64,000 nucleotides of DNA from Promethearchaeota archaeon (GTDB taxonomy: Archaea > Asgardarchaeota > Lokiarchaeia > Helarchaeales > RDOG01): NCBI GenBank assembly GCA_011365055.1, contig RDOG01000011.1, forward strand, positions 62,001-126,000. The letters run 5' to 3'. The notes under the pieces are model-generated. The model did no database searches, was not told the origin of the DNA, and saw nothing but the letters and a program-made list of their open reading frames with translations. Each line of letters begins with the position of its first letter. Position 1 is the stretch's first letter. Position numbers and translations under genes: made by a program. Below are positions 7,918 to 17,600 of the stretch, one piece after another.

Positions 7918-9211
7918 AAAAAAACATGTTTTTTTATCACTTTATGAAGATTTGAATGAGGTTGATTTATTGGAACAAAAAATAAAAGAATATGATAAAG
8001 GAAGGGTAAAACGACTTGTAGATGACATTAAATTAGGTCGTAATGGAAAAACTTTTACATACGGTGAAATCACTGATGATTTAGTGACCAAAAGATTTTT
8101 CCCCTTATCAAGACACTTATGGAGGGTTTATAAGGAAATAGGATATACGTTCATTGACGATTTTTTACCTGACCTCTCAGATGCGTTGATTTATGATGTG
8201 GCAAAACTTAGGCTGGATGATGCAATACAATCAGCTAAAAATATAGTGGATGGAAATAATAAATACCCTGAAAAAACTCTAACTTGGTCCGTTATTCCTC
8301 CAGTTCTTGCACTTAGAGGTGACCTAGCTCAAGGGACCATGAAACTCATTTATGGGGATTCGTGTGACGTTTCTTTTATTGGAATATTTGATACACAAAA
8401 TGAAATTCTTGGTATCTTTAATGGACACGTAGAAGATGGAGTGCCGGTTGATTGGTGGGTCGTGGGACCTGATGATGGACTCCTAGACCGAAGACATCGG
8501 AAATTAGGTATAAAATTAAAAGACTTGCCCAAAAAATCCAAAAATATACAAGAGATGGGTCTCCGGTTGATAGAGACATTGAAAGATGTCAGGAATGAGC
8601 GCACTCCCGAATGGGCGACTAGTAAATATGTCGTAGGAATGTTGTATGCTTCGGGAGTTGTTTCTTGTCTTTTTGAACCATCAACGTGGGAAGTTTTTGG
8701 GCAATTATGGAATGGTATTAATGCTAAACGCATATTTGGTATGAATGATTCATGGTTTGCCTTTACACCAATGCCACAATTATTAAACATGTTCACGTTA
8801 CTTGATCGTCCAGAGTTCGTGTCGAAAATGAGCGGGCTGTCGATTGATCATAAAATGGCGATTCAATTGTTTGAAGAACAAGCTCAGAATTATGCGATGG
8901 AATTGGAACCAGAAATTTATTTTGAATATTTTGAGTCTTATATAAACGAAGGTGCATTTTGGCCGAAACAAACTTTAGGTTATACTGCTCCAGATTTTAA
9001 AAATAAAAAAACATATAAAAGCGAAGAAGCACTTTGTGATTGGAAATATCCTAAGGGCGAGAGAATTACACCCGAAAGTTTAGGAATGACCATACAAGAG
9101 TTCACTAAAGGAATATATTTTGACATTAGTCACGAGACAGAACCAGGTTCGGTCGACCCTACAGAAAAAATCATTTCTAAAGGATGGGGCATGGATACTA
9201 CAATAGTTTGA
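7898..9211 (+). CDS. Uncharacterised protein family, module copy 1 (paralogue at 46978)
   Basis: I do not recognise the family. From residue about 54 it aligns along its length with the protein at 46978-48132. Shared motifs are IYGDS (151-155), NGHxEDGVPVD (175-185), DRRH (197-200), RNERTPEW (232-239), EPSTW (260-264) and WNGINA (271-276), all rich in D, H, R and E and thus enzyme-like. No membrane segment or signal peptide is seen. The ATG at 7898 overlaps the SCP2 gene by 20 bases. An in-frame TTG at 7970 preceded by GAGGT is a better start, because the paralogue lacks the first 50 residues. Both copies lie next to an SCP2-type gene, so work on a lipid or acyl substrate is a reasonable guess. 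Confidence 0.85.
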   Translation: MKFWVYKKKHVFLSLYEDLNEVDLLEQKIKEYDKGRVKRLVDDIKLGRNGKTFTYGEITDDLVTKRFFPLSRHLWRVYKEIGYTFIDDFLPDLSDALIYDVAKLRLDDAIQSAKNIVDGNNKYPEKTLTWSVIPPVLALRGDLAQGTMKLIYGDSCDVSFIGIFDTQNEILGIFNGHVEDGVPVDWWVVGPDDGLLDRRHRKLGIKLKDLPKKSKNIQEMGLRLIETLKDVRNERTPEWATSKYVVGMLYASGVVSCLFEPSTWEVFGQLWNGINAKRIFGMNDSWFAFTPMPQLLNMFTLLDRPEFVSKMSGLSIDHKMAIQLFEEQAQNYAMELEPEIYFEYFESYINEGAFWPKQTLGYTAPDFKNKKTYKSEEALCDWKYPKGERITPESLGMTIQEFTKGIYFDISHETEPGSVDPTEKIISKGWGMDTTIV

Positions 9212-9472
9212 TAGTTTATTCTATTTTTTTGAAAAGTAATTTTTTTTAATTTAAAAAATCGGATATATATAGTTAATAACTGAGCTATCGGATTCTTCAT
9301 AATAAAACTAATAACTTTTTTTCTTTTTTATAATTCAAATGATATTGAAAAAGAGTTTTTAAAGAAATTGATAAAAATTGGTTAAATAAAGCAATTATTC
9401 TTTTAAAAAACATCAATATTCTAAAATTTTAAAAAAAAAAAAAATAAAAATAGGGATTATTTCTCTAAAACA
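9212..9472. other. AT-rich intergenic stretch without a gene
   Basis: Together with the promoter that follows, this is a 338-base gap of very AT-rich DNA with A- and T-runs. I see no reading frame, RNA-like island or repeat in it. Confidence 0.6.
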
Positions 9473-9509
9473 ATATATTTTTATAATAATCGTCTGATAC
9501 AATCAATAT
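9473..9509 (+). promoter_or_regulatory. Promoter of the first giant beta-helix gene
   Basis: ATATATTTTTATA at about 9473-9485 is followed by ACAATCAATAT at 9499-9509, which is 24 bases further on. The same two words with nearly the same spacing precede the second giant gene (14611-14646). The spacing fits TATA box plus initiator, giving a 5' leader of about 50 bases that ends in a shared AAAGAAGG ribosome site. Confidence 0.55.
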
Positions 9510-9549
9510 GTACTTCGTTTAACTCGAAAAAAAAGAAGGTATTCATAAA

Positions 9550-12500
9550 TTGAAACATTTTAAACTAATGACGTTAGGTCTAATTGTTTTTTTAATATTA
9601 ACTCCTTTTTTAAGCTTCATAAAACTACCAGTAGCTAACTTGGTACTCAATGAAGACGTTAATCTCACAACTAGTGGAGATAATTACGTTGAAATTACTT
9701 TGGAGTCAGGTTTTTCGGGATATCCAGGCTACGGTAATAGCACGCATCCTTATATCATTGAAAATTTAATCATTAATGGGAATAAATCTAAAGAATGCAT
9801 TAGAATTGAAAACACGGATGTACATTTTATCATTCGAAATTGTAAAGTATATAATGGAACTATCGGAATTTGCTTACGGAACGTCCAAAACGCGCAATTA
9901 ATTAACAACACGGCTTGTAACAATTATGGAACCGCATCACAATATTCAGGCACAGGATTTTATCTATACAACGTTGATAATAGCTTACTTATGAACAACA
10001 CGGTTTTTAATAATACTGCTGGAAGCACCCAGAATACGGGAAACGGGATTTTCCTAAACTATTATAGTCAAAATGTAACGATATTCAATAATACGGTTTT
10101 TAACAACACGGGGGGAGGCAGTACCCGTACGGGATCAGGCATCATACTTTATCAATCATCAAGTTGTAATCTTACGGAAAATAAGGCATATAACAACTCT
10201 GGAGGTACTGGTGGAACGTATTCGGGAATTGGAATTAACCTTTACTCGAGCTCTTCCAATACGCTGAAGAATAATACGATATTCAACAATACTGGAAAAT
10301 GGACTTATGGAGGTCAGGGCATTTGCTTAGTCGGTAGTTGCAGTAATAATAATCTGACCTATAACCACATTTACAATAACACAGATACTAATACTTATAG
10401 CGGAAATGGTATTTATTTGGAAGAATTTTGTAATCTTAATAGATTAATAAATAACACCATTCATAATAATACGGGTGGTGCAGGAGGAGGAAATGGGATA
10501 TATTTGATAAGTAACTGTGCCAATAACATCTTGATCAATAACACGGCATACAATAACCTTGGAGGTGCTTACGGAGGAAATGGATTTGGGATATTTAATC
10601 CTAGTAGTGCATCAACTAATACTAACACTTTCATAAATAACACTGCTTATAACAACACCGGGCCTAGTGGATATTCAGGAAACGGATTTTTCATTCGAAA
10701 TTCAGATGGAAATATCTTGACTGGCAATAATGCCTATAACAATACGGGAAGCGGTGCTTACTCGGCTATTGGTTTTTACTTGGAAAATGCCGATTTTAAT
10801 ACCTTAACTAATAATACAGCTCATCATAATCTCGGAGGTACTACTGGTTATCCCGATTATTCCGGAAATGGTATCCAATTAACTTCATCTAATAATAACA
10901 CGTTGACTAGTAATACAATTTATAATAATTCAGAAGGTAGATATGATTCGGGGAATGGCATCTTGCTTTATGGAAGCAACGGTAACAAGATAATCAAAAA
11001 CGATATCTATAATAATTCAGGTTCTACGACGGAATATGGACGTGGTATCAAGATGTGGTTATCGAATGATACCATAATCGAAAAAAATAACATCTCAGAT
11101 CACAATCAATATGGTATAGACATCCGGACGACAAGTACTGGAAATAAAATTTATTTAAACCAATTAATTGATAATAATGGAGGCACTCATCAAGGATATG
11201 ATAATTCAGTAGGTAATGAATGGCACCTCGGTTATCATGGAAATTACTGGAGTGATTATACAACTAGTTATCCGTTAGGAGTAGCCATCTTTAACCTTTA
11301 TTATGACATTCCTTATACTTTATGGGGAGGATCGAATGTAGATCCTTATCCTTTAGTCAACCCTGATCAAGAATTATATCAATATCAAATCTCCATTAAT
11401 GGCGATGCGGAACTTGCCCTGGCGAATACCAAGGTAGGAGCGGACGGTTCTGAAGGAAATCCCTACGTGATCGAGAATCATACCATTGATGGGAATGGCA
11501 AAAATTGCATGAGTATACATGACACAAACGCCCATTTTATCCTGCGAAATTGCATGTTCTTTAACGGTTCCAACGGCATTTACTTGTATAATGTAAATAA
11601 TGCCACGATCAGTAATAACACCATTTTCAATAACACCGCTAGCACGAGTCTGAAAGGAAATGGAATATGCGTACAGGGAATTTCACGGTTTAATTTATAC
11701 ATCAACAATACCATTTATAACAATAGGGGAAGCGGAAATTATGCAGAAAGTGGAAATGGAATTCTCATACAAAGTACTCGGAATACGGTGTTTAATAACA
11801 CCATTCATGATAACATTGGAGCAACTGGTTCCTTGTCAGGTAATGGTATTTTGATAATAGACAATAGTTATAATATAATTGATAATAATACCATTTATAA
11901 CCAGGTGGGAAACGCTTATGCTTCTGGGAATGGCATACTACTCTGGGATGGAGTTTCCCATTCTTTCGTGAGCAATAATACCGTGTATAACAATAGTGCT
12001 AGTAATGGTGAAAGTTCAGGAAATGGTATTTTCATTTATAGCGAAGGAGACCAAAATAATACACTTGATCATAATACCATCTATAATAATGCTGGAGGAA
12101 TGGGAGATTATTCAGGAAACGGCATTTATATTACTAAAAATTCCGAAGATAAGATCACTGATAATTTAATTTATAACAATACTGGCGGAAGTGGTAGGTT
12201 TACAGGTGGAGGAATTTGCTTAGTAGACTGTGATACTAGTAAGATCGATAATAACGAGGTTTACAACTGTTCTGGTATAAATGGAATGTTTTCTGCAAAT
12301 GGAATTTTCCTGAATGAATCATGTGATTATAACAACATAACTAACAACAAGATCTTTAACCTTTCGGGCGGGTCTCAGACTTTTTCGGCAAATGGGATCG
12401 TAATTCAATATAGCGGCATGCATAACACGCTTGAAAATAACTCAGTTTATGGTATTGATGGAGGTTTGGGTGATCTCTCAGGAAATGGAATTGCAATATT

Positions 12501-14511
12501 ATCAAAATGCAATTTCACGTGGATAGAAAATAATACGGTTTATGATCTTACGGGAAACGGACAAGGTACGGCAAATGGCATAGGTTTATACTATGACAAT
12601 TATTATTGCACGTTGAAAGATAATACCATACATGACACGCAGGCAACAACTGCAAGTGGAAGTGCAAATGCAATATACTTGTATGGATCAGATAATAATG
12701 ATATCATAAACAATACTGCATTTTTGAATGATGGAGGAAGTCAAGATATATCAGGAAATGGAATTCTTTTAAGTACAGGTTCACAATTCAACAATATAAC
12801 GAAAAACACGCTTTATAACAATACAGGAGGAGATCCTTCAGGTGGTAGAGGAATCACATTAATCATTAATTCCCATAATAACACGATTGACGACAACGAT
12901 ATCTCCTATAATTCTAGAGGAGGATTATACATCCATACTTCAGAAAGCAATAACATTACTAATAATGAGTTGATTAGCGATGGGGATGGCAGTAGAACAG
13001 GAATGGAACTTTATTATTGTGATTATGTGAGAATAGTGAATAATGTAATTGTTTTATACGGAGATGGAATTAATTTCGATGATTGTGATCATTCTCTCGT
13101 CTTGAATAACACGATAAACAATAATACGCTATCACCTTTCTGTGGTATTTTCGCACAGGATCTGGATTTTGTAAATTTCATCAACAACACTCTCAATTAT
13201 AACTATCACGCAATCACCATTGATAATTCTCATAATTGTACTTTTATAAACAATACAATGAACAACAATCTGTATTATGGATTACTTCTATCAATGTCAA
13301 ATAATAACACTATTACTAACAATACCTTTGAAAATAACGCTCAATATGGAATTTTTTTGGATATGTCATATAATAATACAATTATGTGGAATATCTTGAA
13401 TGGAAACTGTTATCCAGGCATAATAGAAGTTGATTTATCTGAGAATAATACCATTGAAGACAATGAAGAACATCCAGCCGCACCAGCAGCAAATTCATTA
13501 TCTAGTTCGTCAAATGGTTCTGTGATATTATCTTGGACAATGGTTAGTTGGGCGGATAGATACTTGATTTATCGAGATACTTCACCAATTACAGGACTCT
13601 TATTGCCTTCGATCAGCGGAATGCTCATTTTCAATGGTTCTATATTATCTTACATTGACAACTTGACTTCTAGCGGAACCTATTATTATGCAATAATTGC
13701 AGGAAATGATACAACTAGTGCTAATGCATTACTCCTATCTGATTCTATTGTAGTGACCGTTCAAAGTGCAAATCCGATACCAAGCACATCAACAGGGTCA
13801 GTGACATTGGCGTGGAATGCCGTTGATTGGGCTGATAGATACTTGGTTTATCGAGATACTTCGCCAATCACGGGTGCAGCTGCAGAATTAATATTATCGA
13901 TATTAGTAAGTGGAACACTCGTTTATAATGGTTCTGCACTGACTTTCACTGAAACTCTAAATGTAAGTGGAACGTATTATTACGTTATAATTGCAGTAAA
14001 TGATATATCAGGTGCAAACGCAACGATACTCTCAGGTTCCACTGTAGTTACAATTCCAACTCCATCTGGAGGCATTGATCCTAATGCAGTAGCAGGACTT
14101 ATTTTATTGATAGTCATATTTTGCATCATCGGAGGAGCTTGTGGAGGACTTTACGTGCTTCATTGGAAGGGTAAAATAGATCTTGGTGACTGGAAAGATA
14201 AGATCGTTGGTATTAAAAAAGGAAAAAGTAGTGTACCATTAAAAACAAAAGGTCCCGAACGAATTACAGAGGAAAAAGAGAGTTCATCAAAGCCTAAACA
14301 AGAACTAGAAAAACCAAGCGAAAGCGATGTAAAATCAACTTCTGACGAAAAATTAGAAAAACCAAGTGAAAATGTTACAAAAGTAACCCGTGATGAAAAA
14401 GCAGAAAAACCGAGCGAGAGTATTACAAAAAAAATTCTTGAAGAAAAGCCAAAAAAATCTAAAAAAGCAAAAACTACAAGTTTAAAGACTAAAAAAGCAA
14501 AAAAAAGCTAA
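9550..14511 (+). CDS. Giant surface protein: two NosD-type beta-helices, two FN3-like domains, membrane anchor
   Basis: 1653 residues starting at TTG with AAGAAGG upstream. A signal peptide (KLMTLGLIVFLILTPFLS) is followed by two right-handed beta-helix modules built from PbH1/NosD repeats such as NNTIYNNTGG and SGNGIYL. The first module runs to about residue 610 and ends in the GNYWSDY...GGSNVDPYPL closing motif. The second begins again with a GNPYVIENHTIDGNG cap. Two fibronectin-III-like domains (about 1310-1405 and 1410-1505) share WADRYLIYRDTSPIT. A membrane helix (about 1513-1535) and a Lys/Glu/Ser-rich inner tail with three 16-residue repeats complete it. Many N-x-T sequons suggest heavy N-glycosylation. 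A carbohydrate-related or adhesion role is possible but unproven. Confidence 0.88.
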   Translation: MKHFKLMTLGLIVFLILTPFLSFIKLPVANLVLNEDVNLTTSGDNYVEITLESGFSGYPGYGNSTHPYIIENLIINGNKSKECIRIENTDVHFIIRNCKVYNGTIGICLRNVQNAQLINNTACNNYGTASQYSGTGFYLYNVDNSLLMNNTVFNNTAGSTQNTGNGIFLNYYSQNVTIFNNTVFNNTGGGSTRTGSGIILYQSSSCNLTENKAYNNSGGTGGTYSGIGINLYSSSSNTLKNNTIFNNTGKWTYGGQGICLVGSCSNNNLTYNHIYNNTDTNTYSGNGIYLEEFCNLNRLINNTIHNNTGGAGGGNGIYLISNCANNILINNTAYNNLGGAYGGNGFGIFNPSSASTNTNTFINNTAYNNTGPSGYSGNGFFIRNSDGNILTGNNAYNNTGSGAYSAIGFYLENADFNTLTNNTAHHNLGGTTGYPDYSGNGIQLTSSNNNTLTSNTIYNNSEGRYDSGNGILLYGSNGNKIIKNDIYNNSGSTTEYGRGIKMWLSNDTIIEKNNISDHNQYGIDIRTTSTGNKIYLNQLIDNNGGTHQGYDNSVGNEWHLGYHGNYWSDYTTSYPLGVAIFNLYYDIPYTLWGGSNVDPYPLVNPDQELYQYQISINGDAELALANTKVGADGSEGNPYVIENHTIDGNGKNCMSIHDTNAHFILRNCMFFNGSNGIYLYNVNNATISNNTIFNNTASTSLKGNGICVQGISRFNLYINNTIYNNRGSGNYAESGNGILIQSTRNTVFNNTIHDNIGATGSLSGNGILIIDNSYNIIDNNTIYNQVGNAYASGNGILLWDGVSHSFVSNNTVYNNSASNGESSGNGIFIYSEGDQNNTLDHNTIYNNAGGMGDYSGNGIYITKNSEDKITDNLIYNNTGGSGRFTGGGICLVDCDTSKIDNNEVYNCSGINGMFSANGIFLNESCDYNNITNNKIFNLSGGSQTFSANGIVIQYSGMHNTLENNSVYGIDGGLGDLSGNGIAILSKCNFTWIENNTVYDLTGNGQGTANGIGLYYDNYYCTLKDNTIHDTQATTASGSANAIYLYGSDNNDIINNTAFLNDGGSQDISGNGILLSTGSQFNNITKNTLYNNTGGDPSGGRGITLIINSHNNTIDDNDISYNSRGGLYIHTSESNNITNNELISDGDGSRTGMELYYCDYVRIVNNVIVLYGDGINFDDCDHSLVLNNTINNNTLSPFCGIFAQDLDFVNFINNTLNYNYHAITIDNSHNCTFINNTMNNNLYYGLLLSMSNNNTITNNTFENNAQYGIFLDMSYNNTIMWNILNGNCYPGIIEVDLSENNTIEDNEEHPAAPAANSLSSSSNGSVILSWTMVSWADRYLIYRDTSPITGLLLPSISGMLIFNGSILSYIDNLTSSGTYYYAIIAGNDTTSANALLLSDSIVVTVQSANPIPSTSTGSVTLAWNAVDWADRYLVYRDTSPITGAAAELILSILVSGTLVYNGSALTFTETLNVSGTYYYVIIAVNDISGANATILSGSTVVTIPTPSGGIDPNAVAGLILLIVIFCIIGGACGGLYVLHWKGKIDLGDWKDKIVGIKKGKSSVPLKTKGPERITEEKESSSKPKQELEKPSESDVKSTSDEKLEKPSENVTKVTRDEKAEKPSESITKKILEEKPKKSKKAKTTSLKTKKAKKS
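14308..14451 (+). repeat. Three 48-base tandem repeats in the tail of the first giant gene
   Basis: They encode three copies of a 16-residue unit of the form EKPSES-V-TK-x-TxDEKA in the cytoplasmic tail. The paralogous gene has four copies at 19800-19991, so the number has changed since duplication. Confidence 0.8.
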
Positions 14512-14526
14512 ATAATTCATTTCAAT

Positions 14527-14545
14527 CTTTTTTTTCTTTTATTTA
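14527..14545 (+). terminator. T-rich probable terminator
   Basis: A run of about fourteen nearly uninterrupted T residues lies just after the stop of the first giant gene, as in archaeal T-run terminators. The following gene has its own promoter. Confidence 0.4.
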
Positions 14546-14610
14546 GAGAGTAAAAAAATCAATAAATTTATTAAAATCGATTCACGACGTAAATAAGGAG
14601 ATTTTAAAAA

Positions 14611-14646
14611 TATATTTTTATATCTTTCGTTTTTAACAATCAATAT
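14611..14646 (+). promoter_or_regulatory. Promoter of the second giant beta-helix gene
   Basis: TATATTTTTATA at about 14611-14622 and ACAATCAATAT at 14636-14646 repeat the arrangement seen at 9473-9509, including the conserved sequence just before the TTG start. The promoter appears to have been copied along with the gene. Confidence 0.55.
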
Positions 14647-14684
14647 ATATTTATTTCTTTTTATATAAAGAAGGGATTCATAAA

Positions 14685-17600
14685 TTGAAACATTTTAAAC
14701 TGATGACGTTATGTCTAATTGTTTTTTTAATATTGACTCCTTTTTTAAGCTTCATTCAACTACCGGTAGCGAATCTAGCTAATAATTCTAAATTTGCATT
14801 AACTTCAAAAGGTGATGATTATATTATCATAAATTCTAACGAGGATTTTGATGATTATGACGATGGCACGGGCGATGGAACTGCATTGTCACCTTGGGTG
14901 ATTAGAGATTACGTTATTGACGGCAATGGTACGACCTGTATTTCCATTTCAGACACAGATGCTCATTTCATCTTGCTAAATTGCACGGTTTATGATGGAT
15001 TAAACGGAATCAACTTGGACAATGTGACCAATGCACAATTAATAAACAACATGGCATATGATAATATTGGATCAGATTATTATTCTGGTAATGGAATTTA
15101 TTTAGACAACGTGAATAATAGCATTCTAATAAATAACACGGTTTACAATAATAGAGCTACCGTTGGTGGAGTCCAAGGGGTAGGAAACGGTATTTTTATA
15201 CAAGGAAGCTCTACTAACAATTTGATAACAAATAACACGATTTATGATAATTATCATCAGAGTACTTCGATCTATTCTGGAAATGGTATTTTAGTCTATC
15301 AAAGCACTTTTCAGAACTTGACCAATAACCTTATTTATAACAATTCTGGTCAAAATAATGGAGGAAGTGGTATTTTTCTATATAGCTCAGATAATTGCAA
15401 CTTGATTAATAATACCGTATATGATAATAAAGGGACAAGCATTGCAGGAAATGGCATTACATTATACTATGGCTCTGAAGAAAATACGCTGATTAACAAT
15501 ACTGCTTATAACAATATTGGCACTGGTCAATATTCAGGTAATGGCATTTTGGTACAATCCAATTCTCATTCGAACATACTATATAATAACAGTGTTTATA
15601 ATAATACTGGAAATGATCAAAGCTCTGGAGCGGGTATTTTCATTAATAGCAATTTTAATAATCTAACTGAAAATATTGCATTCAATAATACAGGGAAATT
15701 ATGGTTTTCAGGAAATGGAATCCAACTTTATTTGGCCTACTCGAACACGATACACAATAACACTTGTTTTAATAATACTGGAATTACATACTATACTGGT
15801 AATGGAATTTATTTACAAGCTAGTAGTAGTAACAATCTGACTGAAAATCATATTTTTGGTAATAAGAATGATGATTATCGTGGTGGAAATGGTATATTTC
15901 TATTTGGTTCTTGTGATCTGAATAGATTGATTAATAATACCATTCATGATAATATTGGTGAAAATTATGGAGGAAATGGGATTTTTTTCTATGGTGATTG
16001 TGATAGTAATAAGATAATTAACAATACTGTACATGATAATTTAGGCGAAAATGGACAATATTCAGGAAATGGAATCTTCATATATGATAATTCAAACACA
16101 ACCGATTTTAACACGCTAACGAATAATACGGTTTATAATAATAATGCTACGACTCAATATGGAGGAAATGGAGTTTTTATTTATCAGTCACATGGGAATG
16201 TTTTGACAGATAATATTGTCTTTAATAATACTGGGGGAAGTGGTCAAAATGCTGGAAACGGATTTTTAGTGTTAAACGCAAATAATAATACCCTTGCAAA
16301 TAATACTGCACATCACAACGTTGGAGGCAACAATTTTTATTCCGGAAATGGCATTAGCTTGTATTCATCATCTAATGATAATACGTTGATGGGTAATAAG
16401 GTTTATAATAATTCAGGAGCTAATTATGATTCAGGAAATGGCATCTTTATTAGTGGATGTAGACGGAACAAAATTACTAACAACGAAATATACAACAATA
16501 CTGGATCTAGCTCTGAATATGGACGGGGGATCAAGATGTGGTCATCAAATGATAGTATAATTGAAAAAAATACGATCTCGGATCAGAATCAATATGGAAT
16601 AGATATTCGAACACCAAGTACTGGAAATAAGATTTATTTAAATCAATTAATTGATAATAATAATGGTGTTCACCAAGCATATGATAGTTCAACAGGTAAT
16701 GACTGGCATCTTGGATATCACGGAAATTATTGGAGCGATTATACCACAAACTTCCCTACGGGAGTAGCGATTTTAAACCTTTATTATGATATTCCTTATA
16801 CCGTATGGGGAGGATCGAATGTAGATCCTTATCCCTTAGTCAACCCTAATCAAGAATTATACCAATATCAAATTAATATTACCAGCGATGCAGAACTTGC
16901 CGCTGCGAACACTACTGCGGGAGCGAATGGCACAGAAGGAAATCCCTACGTGATCGAGAATCATATCATTGATGGAAACGGTACTAATTGTATTAGCATC
17001 CAAAACACGAATGCTCACTTTATTTTACGAAATTGCATCCTTTATAATGGAACCAATGGAGTATACTTAAATAATGTTAATAATGGCACGATAAGCAATA
17101 ATACCATTTATAATAATACCGCAACGTCAAATTTCGAAGGAAATGGAATATGCGTGCGTGGGACTTCACTTTATAATGAACTTATCAACAATACTATTTA
17201 TAATAATAAGGGTACTGGTTATACATATGGTAGTGGAAATGGAATATTTGTATGGAGTAATAAAAACAAAATTTTTAATAATACCGTTTATAATAACCAA
17301 GGAGAAAGTGGCTCGGGTTCAGGAAATGGCATTTACGTGTATGGTTCTACATATAGTATCATTACTAATAATACGGCATATAACAATATGGGAAGTGCAT
17401 CATCGTGCGGAAATGGTATTCTTTTATACGATGCATGTTCTCATTCCATCGTGAGCAATAATACTGTGTTTAATAATAGTGCTAGTCCAGGTAGTTATGC
17501 AGGAAGCGGCATTGCTTCAAATGGGATTAGTGAAAATATTACCATAGACCACAACACGATTCATCATAATACTGGAGGGACGAATACTTATTCAGGTAAC

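Noticed and set aside
9835..13400. Short degenerate nucleotide repeats that could be mistaken for a CRISPR or satellite array
   Set aside because: They follow codon phase and encode the NNT/SGNG beta-helix repeats of the protein, with no constant repeat or spacer lengths.
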